A stretch of DNA of 19,093 nucleotides from DASUBV01 sp035763085 (GCA_035763085.1 DASUBV010000283.1:1-19093); one strand, 5' to 3'. Numbered from the stretch's first letter, positions 7,323-14,183 are shown. Made by a program: numbers and translations. The notes: generated by a model not told the origin, from the sequence alone.

Positions 7323-8240
7323 CTAGCCGGCGGCGCGGGTGGCGGCCAGGAACGGAGCCAGGTCAGCCGGGGTGGGCAGGGCGGCGCGGGCGCCGCTGCC
7401 GGTACACGCGGCCGCCCCGGCCGCGACGGCGGTCTGCAGTCCGGCGGCCAGGGTGGCCCCGTCCGCCAGGGCGGCGGCCAGGGCCCCGTTGAACGCATCG
7501 CCCGCGCCCACCGAGTCGACAACCTCGACCCGCGGGGCCGGGACGGTCACGACGGCCTGCCCGGCCTGGTGCAGGGTCGCCCCGCGGCTCCCCCGGGTCA
7601 CCACGACCGCGCGGGCGCCGGCGGACAGCACGGCAGCGATGGCCGCCTCCTCCGTGCCGGCGTCTGGCGCGGCCAGCCGGATCTCGCCCTCGTTCGGGGT
7701 AAGAATGACGTCTTTCAGCACCTCGGGCGGCAGCGGCATTCCGGGCGCCGGGTTGATGATCACGGTGGCGGCCGCGTCCCGGCCCGCCCCGGCCGCGGCG
7801 GCCACGGCGGGCAGCGGGATCTCCAGGCTGGCCAGCACCACGCTGGCCGGGTCCAGCAGCGACGGCAGCCGGAGCCCGACGTGCTCGGCACCGAGCCGGT
7901 CGTTGGCGCCCGGCGCGACCGCGATCATGTTCTCGCCAGCCTCGTCGACGAGGATGACCGCGATCCCGCTCGGCCCGTCGCAGGTGACCAGCTCGCTGGT
8001 GTCGGCGCCGTCGGCAGCCAGCGCCGCCCGCTCGTCGCCGGCGGCCTGGTCGGTGCCGAGGGCGGCGACCAGCACGGTGGCCGCGCCGAGCCGGGCGGCG
8101 GCGTGGGCCTGGTTAGCACCCTTGCCGCCGGGCAGCACCGACAGCACGCCCGAGCCGACCGTCTCGCCGGGCCGCGGCAGGTGGCTGACCCGGACGACAT
8201 AGTCGACGTTCACCGAGCCGACCACGACTACTCGCCCCAC
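7323..8240 (-). CDS. rbsK: Ribokinase
   Basis: 305 aa, PfkB-family sugar kinase; transfers phosphate from ATP to ribose to give ribose 5-phosphate for the pentose phosphate and nucleotide pathways. It shows the N-terminal substrate motif (NVDYVVRVSHLPRPGET, residues 11-27), the family signature GGKGANQA at 38-45, and the second signature DSVGAGDAFNG at 242-252, where D248 is the expected catalytic base. Length and both motifs fit RbsK better than fructokinase or adenosine kinase. The GTG start at 8240 has GGAGG five bases upstream. It begins 32 bp after the hydrolase 2 stop, so the two are almost certainly co-transcribed: the hydrolase releases ribose and this enzyme traps it. The gene ends in TAG at 7323. 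Confidence 0.93.
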   Translation of the reverse strand: MGRVVVVGSVNVDYVVRVSHLPRPGETVGSGVLSVLPGGKGANQAHAAARLGAATVLVAALGTDQAAGDERAALAADGADTSELVTCDGPSGIAVILVDEAGENMIAVAPGANDRLGAEHVGLRLPSLLDPASVVLASLEIPLPAVAAAAGAGRDAAATVIINPAPGMPLPPEVLKDVILTPNEGEIRLAAPDAGTEEAAIAAVLSAGARAVVVTRGSRGATLHQAGQAVVTVPAPRVEVVDSVGAGDAFNGALAAALADGATLAAGLQTAVAAGAAACTGSGARAALPTPADLAPFLAATRAAG

Positions 8241-8272
8241 CGATGCCTCCGTCCTGCCACCTTCCTGCCGTC

Positions 8273-9202
8273 TTAGCCGATCGCACGCAGCGCGTCGAGC
8301 ACCAGGGCCCAGAACCCGGCCTGGTCCAGCTCCGTGGCCACCTGCGCGTTAGCCGGGTGGTGGCGCAGGTCAAAGTCGGTGACGGTCATGCCGGCCGTCC
8401 ACTGGCCGTGCGTCTCCACGGCGACGAACGCGTCCTGCACGGTGACCAGGTCGGGCCGGGCCACCCGGGCCACGGCGCACGGGTCGTGCACGGGCGGGGC
8501 GGGCATGCCCTCGACCTCGTAGTACGTGCGGCCGAAGAACTTCAGCAGCTCCACCACGGTGCCCGACAGCTCCGTGCCCAGATCAGCGATCTGGCCGACC
8601 ACCTCGGTCGTGGCGCCGGCCTGATGGGTCAGGTCCAGGCCGACCATGGTCACCGGCCACCCGGCCTCGAACACGATCGCCGCAGCCTCCGGATCGGCGA
8701 GGATGTTGAACTCGGCGGCGGGAGTCCGGTTGCCCCGCGTGTAGGCCCCGCCCATCAGCACGACGCCGGCCGTGCGCTCGATGATCCGGGGCTCGCGGCG
8801 CATGGCCATGGCGATGTTGGTCAGCGGCCCGACCGGCACCAGCGTGATGTCGCCGTCGGAGGCCATCAGGGTGCGCACCAGGAAGTCCACGGCGTGCTCG
8901 TCCTGCACGGGCACGGTGGGCTCCCCGAACACCGGGCCGTCCAGGCCCGACTCACCGTGCACGTCGGCCGCGATGATCTGCTCCCGCACCAGCGGCCGGT
9001 CGCAGCCCGCGTAGACCGGGACGTCATCGATGCGGGCCACGGTGCACACCCGGCGGGCGTTGAGGGTGGTCTTCTCCAGCGTCTGATTGCCGGCCACCGT
9101 GGTGATGGCGCGCAGGTCGATGTCGGGGCAGCCGCGGGCGAGCAGGATCGCCATCGCGTCGTCGTGGCCGGGATCGCAATCGAGGATGATGGGGGTCGGC
9201 AT
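8273..9202 (-). CDS. Nucleoside hydrolase 2 (IU-NH family, Rih-like)
   Basis: 309 aa, cytoplasmic ribonucleoside hydrolase. Calcium-site motif DCDPGHDD is at residues 8-15, TTVAGN at 34-39, HGESGLDGP at 82-90, PAAEFNILADPEAA around 161-174, and the catalytic pair H239-D240 (VHDPCAV). The HGxSGLDGP element and DCDPGHDD are the forms found in E. coli RihA/RihB-type enzymes, so this is the most canonical of the three hydrolases here and could be the pyrimidine- or broad-specificity one; that is inference. ATG 9202 is preceded by AAGGGA with good spacing. It lies 101 bp downstream of LacI 1 and 32 bp upstream of ribokinase, forming unit B. It differs clearly from hydrolases 1 and 3, which group together. 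Confidence 0.94.
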   Translation of the reverse strand: MPTPIILDCDPGHDDAMAILLARGCPDIDLRAITTVAGNQTLEKTTLNARRVCTVARIDDVPVYAGCDRPLVREQIIAADVHGESGLDGPVFGEPTVPVQDEHAVDFLVRTLMASDGDITLVPVGPLTNIAMAMRREPRIIERTAGVVLMGGAYTRGNRTPAAEFNILADPEAAAIVFEAGWPVTMVGLDLTHQAGATTEVVGQIADLGTELSGTVVELLKFFGRTYYEVEGMPAPPVHDPCAVARVARPDLVTVQDAFVAVETHGQWTAGMTVTDFDLRHHPANAQVATELDQAGFWALVLDALRAIG

Positions 9203-9254
9203 GTCGCATCCCTTCTGTCAGCCCTGCATTTGTGCCACCCGTGCCCTTAGCGCT

Positions 9255-9281
9255 CCGGCCGCCGGGGCGGCGCGCGGCCGG
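9255..9281 (-). other. Inverted repeat between LacI 1 and hydrolase 2
   Basis: CCGGCCGC (9255-9262) is the exact reverse complement of GCGGCCGG (9274-9281), with an 11-base loop. It sits in the 101-bp gap between the regulator and hydrolase 2. It may attenuate transcription or stabilise one cistron, allowing different levels of repressor and enzymes. No separate promoter or operator copy is visible in this gap. Confidence 0.35.
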
Positions 9282-9303
9282 GCGCGTGTGTGTCGCGAGG
9301 TCG

Positions 9304-10332
9304 TCAGGAGGTCGTGAGATTCGCCGGGTGGCAGCCGCAGCTGTCTCCGATGGTCAGGGCGACGGGCAGCCGTACCCGCCGGGGGCCGTCCGGCCCGGTA
9401 GCGCTCACAGCGAGCTCGACGGCACGCCGGCCGAGCTCATCGAACGGCTGGGCCACGGTGGTGAGCTGCGGGCGGGTGAACGCGGACTCGGGGATGCCGT
9501 CGAACGACACCAGGGCCAGGTCTTCCGGGACGCGGACGCCGCATTCGCTGGTGGCGCGCAGCACGCCGATGGCCTGCTCGTCGCTCTCGGCGAAGACGGC
9601 GGCGGGCGGCGGCCCGGCCTGTAGCCGCTCGCGCATGACCTGGTACCCCGCCTCGCGGCGGAACTCGCTGCGCACCAGCAGGCCAGGGCCGGGGACACGG
9701 CCGGCCTCGCGCATCGCCCGGCGCCAGCCGCGGGTGCGGGACTCCGACGGCCGGGTGCCCTCCGGACCGGCCAGGCAGGTGACGTCCGGGTGACCGTGGC
9801 CGAGCAGGTGACGGGTAGCCAGGTAGCCACCGCTGAAGTTGTCCACGCTGAGGTAGGAGGCCTGCAGGCCGGGGATGCCGCGGTCGATCACGACGGTCCG
9901 GATCCGGGCCCCCTGCAGCTCGTCGAGGCTGCTGGCCGCCCCGGTGTCGCCATGAGCGGCGCTGATCAGCAGGAGACCCTCGACGCGCAGCTCCAGGAAC
10001 TCGCGGACGTAGGCGGCCTGGCGCTCGTCGTTCTCCGTGGAGTTGCCGAGCAGCAGCAGGTAGCCGCGCCGGAAGGCCTCGTCTTCGATGACGCGGGCCA
10101 GCTCGGCGAAGAACGGGTTGGAGTTGTCGGGCAGCACCAGGCCGAGCAGCCGGCTGCGGGTGGAGCGCAGCGCACGGGCGAAGCCGTTGGGGCGGTAGCC
10201 CAGCTCCTCGATGGCGGCCAGGACCTTGGCCCGGGTTTTCTCCGACACCCTGCGCGGGCCGTTATTGACGACGTAGCTGACGACGGCGGTGGAGGTTCCC
10301 GCCATGCGTGCTACGTCGTCTCGCGTCACCAT
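9304..10332 (-). CDS. LacI-family transcriptional regulator 1
   Basis: 342 aa, a dimeric DNA-binding repressor of the LacI/GalR family. The N-terminal helix-turn-helix reads TRDDVARMAGTSTAVVSYVV (about 3-22), followed by a hinge region (RPNGFARALRSTR) and a periplasmic-binding-protein-like effector domain starting at LLGLVLPDNSNPFFAEL and ending with the usual SFDGIPES and LTTVAQPFDELGRRA blocks. The effector is probably ribose or a nucleoside, by comparison with RbsR/UriR-type regulators next to ribokinase and nucleoside hydrolase. It is first in unit B. Its promoter carries the CTACACGAGTAG palindrome that also lies in the unit C promoter, so autoregulation plus control of the ABC unit is likely. 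Start is either ATG 10332 or GTG 10329; neither has a strong Shine-Dalgarno site, and a 15-codon upstream frame ends in the GTG. Confidence 0.93.
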   Translation of the reverse strand: MVTRDDVARMAGTSTAVVSYVVNNGPRRVSEKTRAKVLAAIEELGYRPNGFARALRSTRSRLLGLVLPDNSNPFFAELARVIEDEAFRRGYLLLLGNSTENDERQAAYVREFLELRVEGLLLISAAHGDTGAASSLDELQGARIRTVVIDRGIPGLQASYLSVDNFSGGYLATRHLLGHGHPDVTCLAGPEGTRPSESRTRGWRRAMREAGRVPGPGLLVRSEFRREAGYQVMRERLQAGPPPAAVFAESDEQAIGVLRATSECGVRVPEDLALVSFDGIPESAFTRPQLTTVAQPFDELGRRAVELAVSATGPDGPRRVRLPVALTIGDSCGCHPANLTTS

Positions 10333-10373
10333 CGCCGCGTCCAGAGCCCTTCGCTGGTTGATCGAGCGTTCAT
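10326..10373 (-). CDS. Possible short leader ORF upstream of LacI 1
   Basis: An ATG at 10373 opens a 15-codon frame (MNARSTSEGLWTRRW) whose TGA overlaps the alternative GTG start of LacI 1 as GTGA. It lies inside the roughly 140-nt predicted leader transcript. Such an overlap could couple translation, but the start lacks a good ribosome binding site and the peptide matches nothing I know. Chance is quite possible. Confidence 0.2.
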   Translation of the reverse strand: MNARSTSEGLWTRRW

Positions 10374-10461
10374 GTGCCGGCGCTGGCGCCGGTGGTGGTT
10401 CTGGTGCCGTGCCCGGGCTGGAGTCCGCGTGGCTGAGGTGCAGACTGGGCAGTGCACTGAG

Positions 10462-10473
10462 CTACACGAGTAG
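10462..10473. promoter_or_regulatory. Putative LacI-type operator, copy 2
   Basis: CTACACGAGTAG, identical to 7084-7095. On the minus strand it begins five bases after the -10 box of the LacI 1 promoter, so it would cover the transcription start. The identity continues two bases further (AT at 10474-10475) and then stops, as expected for a selected site rather than a long duplicate. Confidence 0.65.
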
Positions 10474-10478
10474 ATTTC

Positions 10479-10508
10479 ATCATACGGACAGCGCAGACAG
10501 ACCGTCAA
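10479..10508 (-). promoter_or_regulatory. Sigma-70-like promoter of LacI 1 / hydrolase 2 / ribokinase
   Basis: On the minus strand, TTGACG (10503-10508) and TATGAT (10479-10484) are each 5 of 6 to consensus and are separated by 18 bases. Transcription would start around 10472, inside the operator, leaving a leader of about 140 nt before ATG 10332. Confidence 0.7.
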
Positions 10509-10629
10509 ATATAGTCCCCAGCACGTCCAAAGCCCTTCTGGCACGCCCGCGCGGCACGGCCCGGAACGCGACCCGGGCCGCGACCGCGCAGGCGGCCGCG
10601 CTCACGATGCCGAAGCGAGGCTAGCGGCT

Positions 10630-10654
10630 GCGGCGGGCTGCGTCTCGCCGCCGC
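10630..10654 (-). terminator. Candidate terminator after LacI 2
   Basis: GCGGCGG (10630-10636) and CCGCCGC (10648-10654) form a perfect 7-bp GC stem with an 11-base loop, starting 8 bases after the LacI 2 stop on the minus strand. No T-run follows. It would separate unit A from the promoter of unit B. The remainder of the 10333-10661 gap holds the unit B promoter, operator and leader. Confidence 0.35.
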
Positions 10655-10661
10655 GCCAGCC

Positions 10662-11684
10662 CTAGGCCGGCGGCGCGGCAGGAGCGGTGGAGTCACGGAT
10701 GATCAGCGAGCCGGGCAGCCGCAGGGTGCGGGCCGGCGGGGCCGGGGAGCCGGCGATGGCGGCCGCGAGCAGCTCCGCTGCCCGGCGGGCCAGCTCGGCG
10801 GTGGGCTGGGCGTAGGTGGTCAGCGACGGCGCGACGTACCGGCCGAGATGAATGCCGTCAAAGCCGGCCACGGCGACCTGCGAGGGGATGGCGACGCCGT
10901 GGTCGCGCAGGGCGGACATGGCCCCGATGGCCATCATGTCGTTGGCGGCGAACAGGGCCGTGAAGGCGGGCGGCGCCGGGCGGCGCAGGAGGCGGACGGT
11001 GGCGGCGTACCCGGAGTCCTCGTCGAACTCGCCCGCGATGGTCAGGGCCTTGTCGGGAGCGATGCCGAGGTCGCGCAGGCCGGCCCGGTAGCCGCGAGCC
11101 CGGTCGGCGGACACGCTCACGCCGCGCGGCCCGCTGATGAACACGATCCGGCGGTGGCCGCGCTCGCCGAGGTGGCGGACGACCGCCCGGGCGCCCTCGT
11201 AGTTGTCGACCTGGATGACCGGGGCACTGAGGGCCTGCGGGCGGCGGTCGAACGCGACGACAGGGACGTCGGTCATCTCCGCCGGGGGCCGGGCGGCGGC
11301 AGGGGAGGTCGACCCGACCAGGATGATGCCGTCGGCCAGCCGGGAGCGCGCCACCCGGACGCCCTCCTTCTCTGGCTCGGGTGAGTCGAACAGCAGCATC
11401 GAGTAGCCGCGGCCGCGCACCTCGCGGCTGACATGGGCCATCAGCTCGGGGAAGAACGGGTTGGTGATGGACGGCACGATCAGGGCGATGTTCCCGGTGC
11501 GGCCGGTCCGCAGGCCGCGGGCCTGCGGGGCCGGGTTGAAGGCCAGCAGCTCGATGGCGTCGCGGACCCGGCGCTCGGTGTCCGCGGCCACCGCAGCAGT
11601 GCCGTTGAGAACGCGGGAGACCGTGGCGGTGGACACGCCGGCCAGCCGGGCCACCTGCTCAACGGTGGCATGCTTGCGGGTCAC
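10662..11684 (-). CDS. LacI-family transcriptional regulator 2
   Basis: 340 aa, LacI/GalR repressor. The helix-turn-helix ATVEQVARLAGVSTATVSRV lies at about 6-25 and is closer to the family consensus than that of LacI 1. The hinge is PAPQARGLRTGRTG and the effector domain begins IALIVPSITNPFFPEL. The start is GTG 11684: GGAG sits eight bases upstream, and the codon overlaps the TGA of the MFS 2 gene (GTGA), so it is translationally coupled to the transporter. A much longer open frame reaching 13169 upstream is only the shadow of MFS 2. The regulator is last in unit A and probably controls hydrolase 3 and MFS 2 in response to a nucleoside or sugar. Its operator is not identified; candidate inverted repeats lie upstream of hydrolase 3. 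It does not obviously share the CTACACGAGTAG site. Confidence 0.94.
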   Translation of the reverse strand: MTRKHATVEQVARLAGVSTATVSRVLNGTAAVAADTERRVRDAIELLAFNPAPQARGLRTGRTGNIALIVPSITNPFFPELMAHVSREVRGRGYSMLLFDSPEPEKEGVRVARSRLADGIILVGSTSPAAARPPAEMTDVPVVAFDRRPQALSAPVIQVDNYEGARAVVRHLGERGHRRIVFISGPRGVSVSADRARGYRAGLRDLGIAPDKALTIAGEFDEDSGYAATVRLLRRPAPPAFTALFAANDMMAIGAMSALRDHGVAIPSQVAVAGFDGIHLGRYVAPSLTTYAQPTAELARRAAELLAAAIAGSPAPPARTLRLPGSLIIRDSTAPAAPPA

Positions 11685-12970
11685 GGTGGCGGCTCCGGTG
11701 CGCAGTCGGCGGCCGGGATCACGCCGGGCCTGGCGGGCCCGGCCGGGGGTGGCGCCAGAGGCCGGCCGGTCATCGTCGCTGTCCTGGTCCGCGGCGGGCA
11801 CGCGGCCGGATCCCTGCGCCCCTGGCTGCATTGCAGGCCAGCGTATAGCCCGCCGCCGACCAGGATGGTGCCGAGCGCGCACCACGTCAGCGCCTGCGGC
11901 GAGATGCCGGCCGACCAGCCGAACAGCACGGGAAACACGATGCCCGAGACCCGGCTGACGATGCCGGCCAGCGCGAAGCCGGTGATCCGGGTGGCGGCCG
12001 TGGTGCCCAGGTAAACGTGCAGGTTGGCGGCGAGGATGCTCACCGTGATGACGGCGCCGTTGGCACCGAAAGCGACGAGGCGGGCGGCGGGCGCCGCGGC
12101 GTAGGCCAGCAGTGGCGTGGTAGCCGCCCCGGCGGCCAGGGTGACCAGGACGATGGCGGTGACGCGGCGCGGGCGCAGCACGACAACCACCAGGGTGACC
12201 ACGGCCAGGCCGGCCATCTCCCGGGTGATCAGCATGGTCGCGGCGGTCAGGCGGCCGTCCAGCCCGGCCCGCAGCTGCGGCAGGAAGGAGAAGCCGAGCA
12301 CGAGCATGGCCGGGATAGCCAGCTCCAGCGCGAGGCCCGAGGCAGCATCGCGCGAGCCGCGCACGACCGCGACGGCCTGGCCCGCGAGCCGGCGCGGTCC
12401 CGCCCGCTGCCCGGCCGGCCCGGCCAGCCCGGCGGGTTTCCCGGCGCCGGCCGCGGGGCCGGCCGCCTCGGCGGCGGCCCGCCCGCCGCGCCAGAGGGCC
12501 ACGGCGAGAGCGGCGATGACCGCGGTGGCGGCGAGCGTAGCCCAGGCGCCGGGCGCGACCGGGCCGGACACCCGGCCCGCGGTCAGCACGATGACGGCGA
12601 GAAGCCCCCCGGATCGCTGGACGCAGACGTTGGCCAGCTGCCAGGTCAGCTGGCGCTCGCCCGCCAGGCTGGACAGCATGCCCAGGATCGGGTTCATCAG
12701 GAACGAGCTGCCGACGCCGAGGACCAGCGCCGCCGCGAGCACCGCTGCTGCGTGCGGCCCGGCCAGGAACAACGCGGTGCCCCCGGCGGTCAGCACGCAC
12801 CCGGCGAGCATCGCGAGCGGCACGCCGCGGCTGGCGGCCAGGTCGCCGGCCGGCAGGTCGGTGAGCACGCCGACGCCGGTGAACACCGCCACCACGATGC
12901 CGACGCCCAGCGGCCCGAGGCCCGCCGACCGGGCCGCTGTCGGCAGGAACAGCAGCTGAGCCGTGTTCAC
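11681..12970 (-). CDS. MFS transporter 2, candidate nucleoside or base carrier
   Basis: 429 aa from GTG 12970, about eleven to twelve membrane segments, major facilitator superfamily. It resembles MFS 1 through the whole N-terminal half (for example DLPAGDLAASRGVPLAMLAG against DMPVALRADRRGKYPVVLAG, and NVCVQRSGGLLA against NGSVQRVGALLA). The first membrane segment is cut in two if GTG 12970 is the start: the same frame stays open upstream and encodes ARPGTITYTALAGLFFS directly before it, a normal MFS beginning. The only plausible upstream start is a CTG at 13069 that overlaps the hydrolase 3 stop (CTGA), which would give 462 aa. The C-terminal 50 residues or so are Pro/Arg-rich. Between hydrolase 3 and LacI 2 it forms a compact three-gene unit. 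Substrate by context is a nucleoside or the released base. Confidence 0.88.
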   Translation of the reverse strand: MNTAQLLFLPTAARSAGLGPLGVGIVVAVFTGVGVLTDLPAGDLAASRGVPLAMLAGCVLTAGGTALFLAGPHAAAVLAAALVLGVGSSFLMNPILGMLSSLAGERQLTWQLANVCVQRSGGLLAVIVLTAGRVSGPVAPGAWATLAATAVIAALAVALWRGGRAAAEAAGPAAGAGKPAGLAGPAGQRAGPRRLAGQAVAVVRGSRDAASGLALELAIPAMLVLGFSFLPQLRAGLDGRLTAATMLITREMAGLAVVTLVVVVLRPRRVTAIVLVTLAAGAATTPLLAYAAAPAARLVAFGANGAVITVSILAANLHVYLGTTAATRITGFALAGIVSRVSGIVFPVLFGWSAGISPQALTWCALGTILVGGGLYAGLQCSQGRRDPAACPPRTRTATMTGRPLAPPPAGPARPGVIPAADCAPEPPP

Positions 12971-13065
12971 GCTGAAGAACAGGCCAGCCAGCGCGGTATA
13001 GGTGATGGTGCCCGGCCGGGCCCGGTGAGCAGGCGGTCTGCCCCGCGGCGCCGGGCGCGCGGCCG

Positions 13066-14043
13066 TCAGCCCGCCCCGGCCGCGCCGGGTCCGCCAGCCG
13101 CGCCGGAGAACGTGCTCTCCAGGATGCTGAAGAACTGGCCGGCGTCAGCCCGCAGCGCCACCCAGGCATTCGGCGCGCCGCCGCCGGTGCCGGACACGTC
13201 GAGCACCGTGCGGCCCGCGGTATAGCGTCCGTAGGTCTCGATGACCGCGTGGCAGTGTGTCAGCGTCACCACCGACGGGTCGATCAGGTACGCGATGCAC
13301 AGGGCGTCGTGCAGCGTCGCGGTGTCGTCGGCCAGGCCCGGCTCCCCGCCGTCCGAGCCGTGCAGCCGCTGGGCGATCAGCTGCGCCGCGAGCTGCGCGG
13401 CCGGGGTGCCGTGCGCGGCCAGGCGCTCGCACTGCGCTCGCGAGATCACCGCCTCGTGGGTGGCATCCAGCGGCACCAGCACCAGGCGCTCGAAGCCGGC
13501 CGAGAAGACCACGTCCGCTGCTACCGGGTCGTGCCAGATATTGGCCTCGGCGCTGGGCGTGACATTACCGACCGCATGGCCGCCGCCCATGATGACGATC
13601 TCCTCGACGGCGTCGACGATGCCGGGATCGGCCGTGATGGCCGCGGCGATGTTGGACAGCGGCGCGACCGGGACCAGGGTCAGCCGCTCGGTGGTGCCGC
13701 GCAGGGTCTCGACCAGGTAGTCCACGGCGTGCCGGTCACGCTCGCGCCCGGCGGCCTGCGGCAGGTGGATGGCGTGGATGACCTCGAGCTCGTCTTCCGG
13801 ATTATCCGCAGCTGAGTACAGCACCGGCGCATAGGGCCGGCCCAGCCCCTTGTACACCGGGACGTCGCCCCGGCCGACGTGCTCCAGGACGCTCAGCGTG
13901 TTGCCGGTGGTGCGGCTGACGTCCAGGTTGCCCCAGACCGTCGTGCACGCGGTGAGCTGCACGGCCGGGTGCAGCCCGGCCAGCATGACCGCGACGGCGT
14001 CGTCGCTGCCCGTGTCAACGTCGAGGATGATCTTCCGCGCCAT
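13066..14043 (-). CDS. Nucleoside hydrolase 3 (IU-NH family)
   Basis: 325 aa, cytoplasmic N-ribohydrolase. Motifs: DVDTGSDD at 8-15, TTVWGN at 34-39, IMGGGHAVGNVTPSAE around 151-166 and the catalytic H245-D246 (LHDALC). Sequence is close to hydrolase 1 over the whole length. One notable change is A167 in SAEANIW, where hydrolases 1 and 2 and most of the family have Phe (EFN); this residue lies next to the ribose-binding Asn. The tail is Gly/Ala-rich. The start is ATG 14043, six bases after AAGGAG; an open frame continues upstream to 14328 but without such a site. The TGA at 13066-13068 overlaps the candidate CTG start of MFS 2. It heads unit A with MFS 2 and LacI 2. Confidence 0.94.
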   Translation of the reverse strand: MARKIILDVDTGSDDAVAVMLAGLHPAVQLTACTTVWGNLDVSRTTGNTLSVLEHVGRGDVPVYKGLGRPYAPVLYSAADNPEDELEVIHAIHLPQAAGRERDRHAVDYLVETLRGTTERLTLVPVAPLSNIAAAITADPGIVDAVEEIVIMGGGHAVGNVTPSAEANIWHDPVAADVVFSAGFERLVLVPLDATHEAVISRAQCERLAAHGTPAAQLAAQLIAQRLHGSDGGEPGLADDTATLHDALCIAYLIDPSVVTLTHCHAVIETYGRYTAGRTVLDVSGTGGGAPNAWVALRADAGQFFSILESTFSGAAGGPGAAGAG

Positions 14044-14101
14044 CTCTGGCTCCTTCCGGACCGGACCCGCCGGCGCCCGCGCCGGTACGGATGACCTCGA
14101 T

Positions 14102-14183
14102 GTAAAAGATTTCACCGAGCCGCGTCCGCAGTCTCCATCCTCAGCCGCCTGGCCGTCAAGATACCTAGATATGCTGCTTTTAC
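14102..14183. promoter_or_regulatory. AT-rich regulatory stretch upstream of hydrolase 3
   Basis: This part of the 14044-14224 gap is strikingly AT-rich for the window. It holds GTAAAAGATTTCAC (14102-14115, 10 of 14 positions palindromic), ATACCTAGATAT (14161-14172, 10 of 12, centred on CTAG), and the 7-bp inverted pair GTAAAAG (14102-14108) / CTTTTAC (14177-14183). TTGACG on the minus strand (14153-14158) could be a -35, but no well-spaced -10 follows. These are candidate operators for LacI 2; I cannot pick one. Confidence 0.4.

Noticed and set aside
10662..13169. An 835-codon frame suggesting a large fusion protein ending in a LacI domain
   Set aside because: Only the last 340 codons look like protein. 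The upstream part is out of frame with MFS 2, and GTG 11684 has a ribosome site and overlaps the MFS stop.
12017..13225. Long plus-strand open frames opposite MFS 2 and hydrolase 3 (also 14971-16191 opposite the kinase and 8243-9250 opposite hydrolase 2)
   Set aside because: They are antisense to well-supported genes, with Arg/Gly/Ala/His-rich peptides and no domain. They arise from the GC-rich third positions of the real genes.
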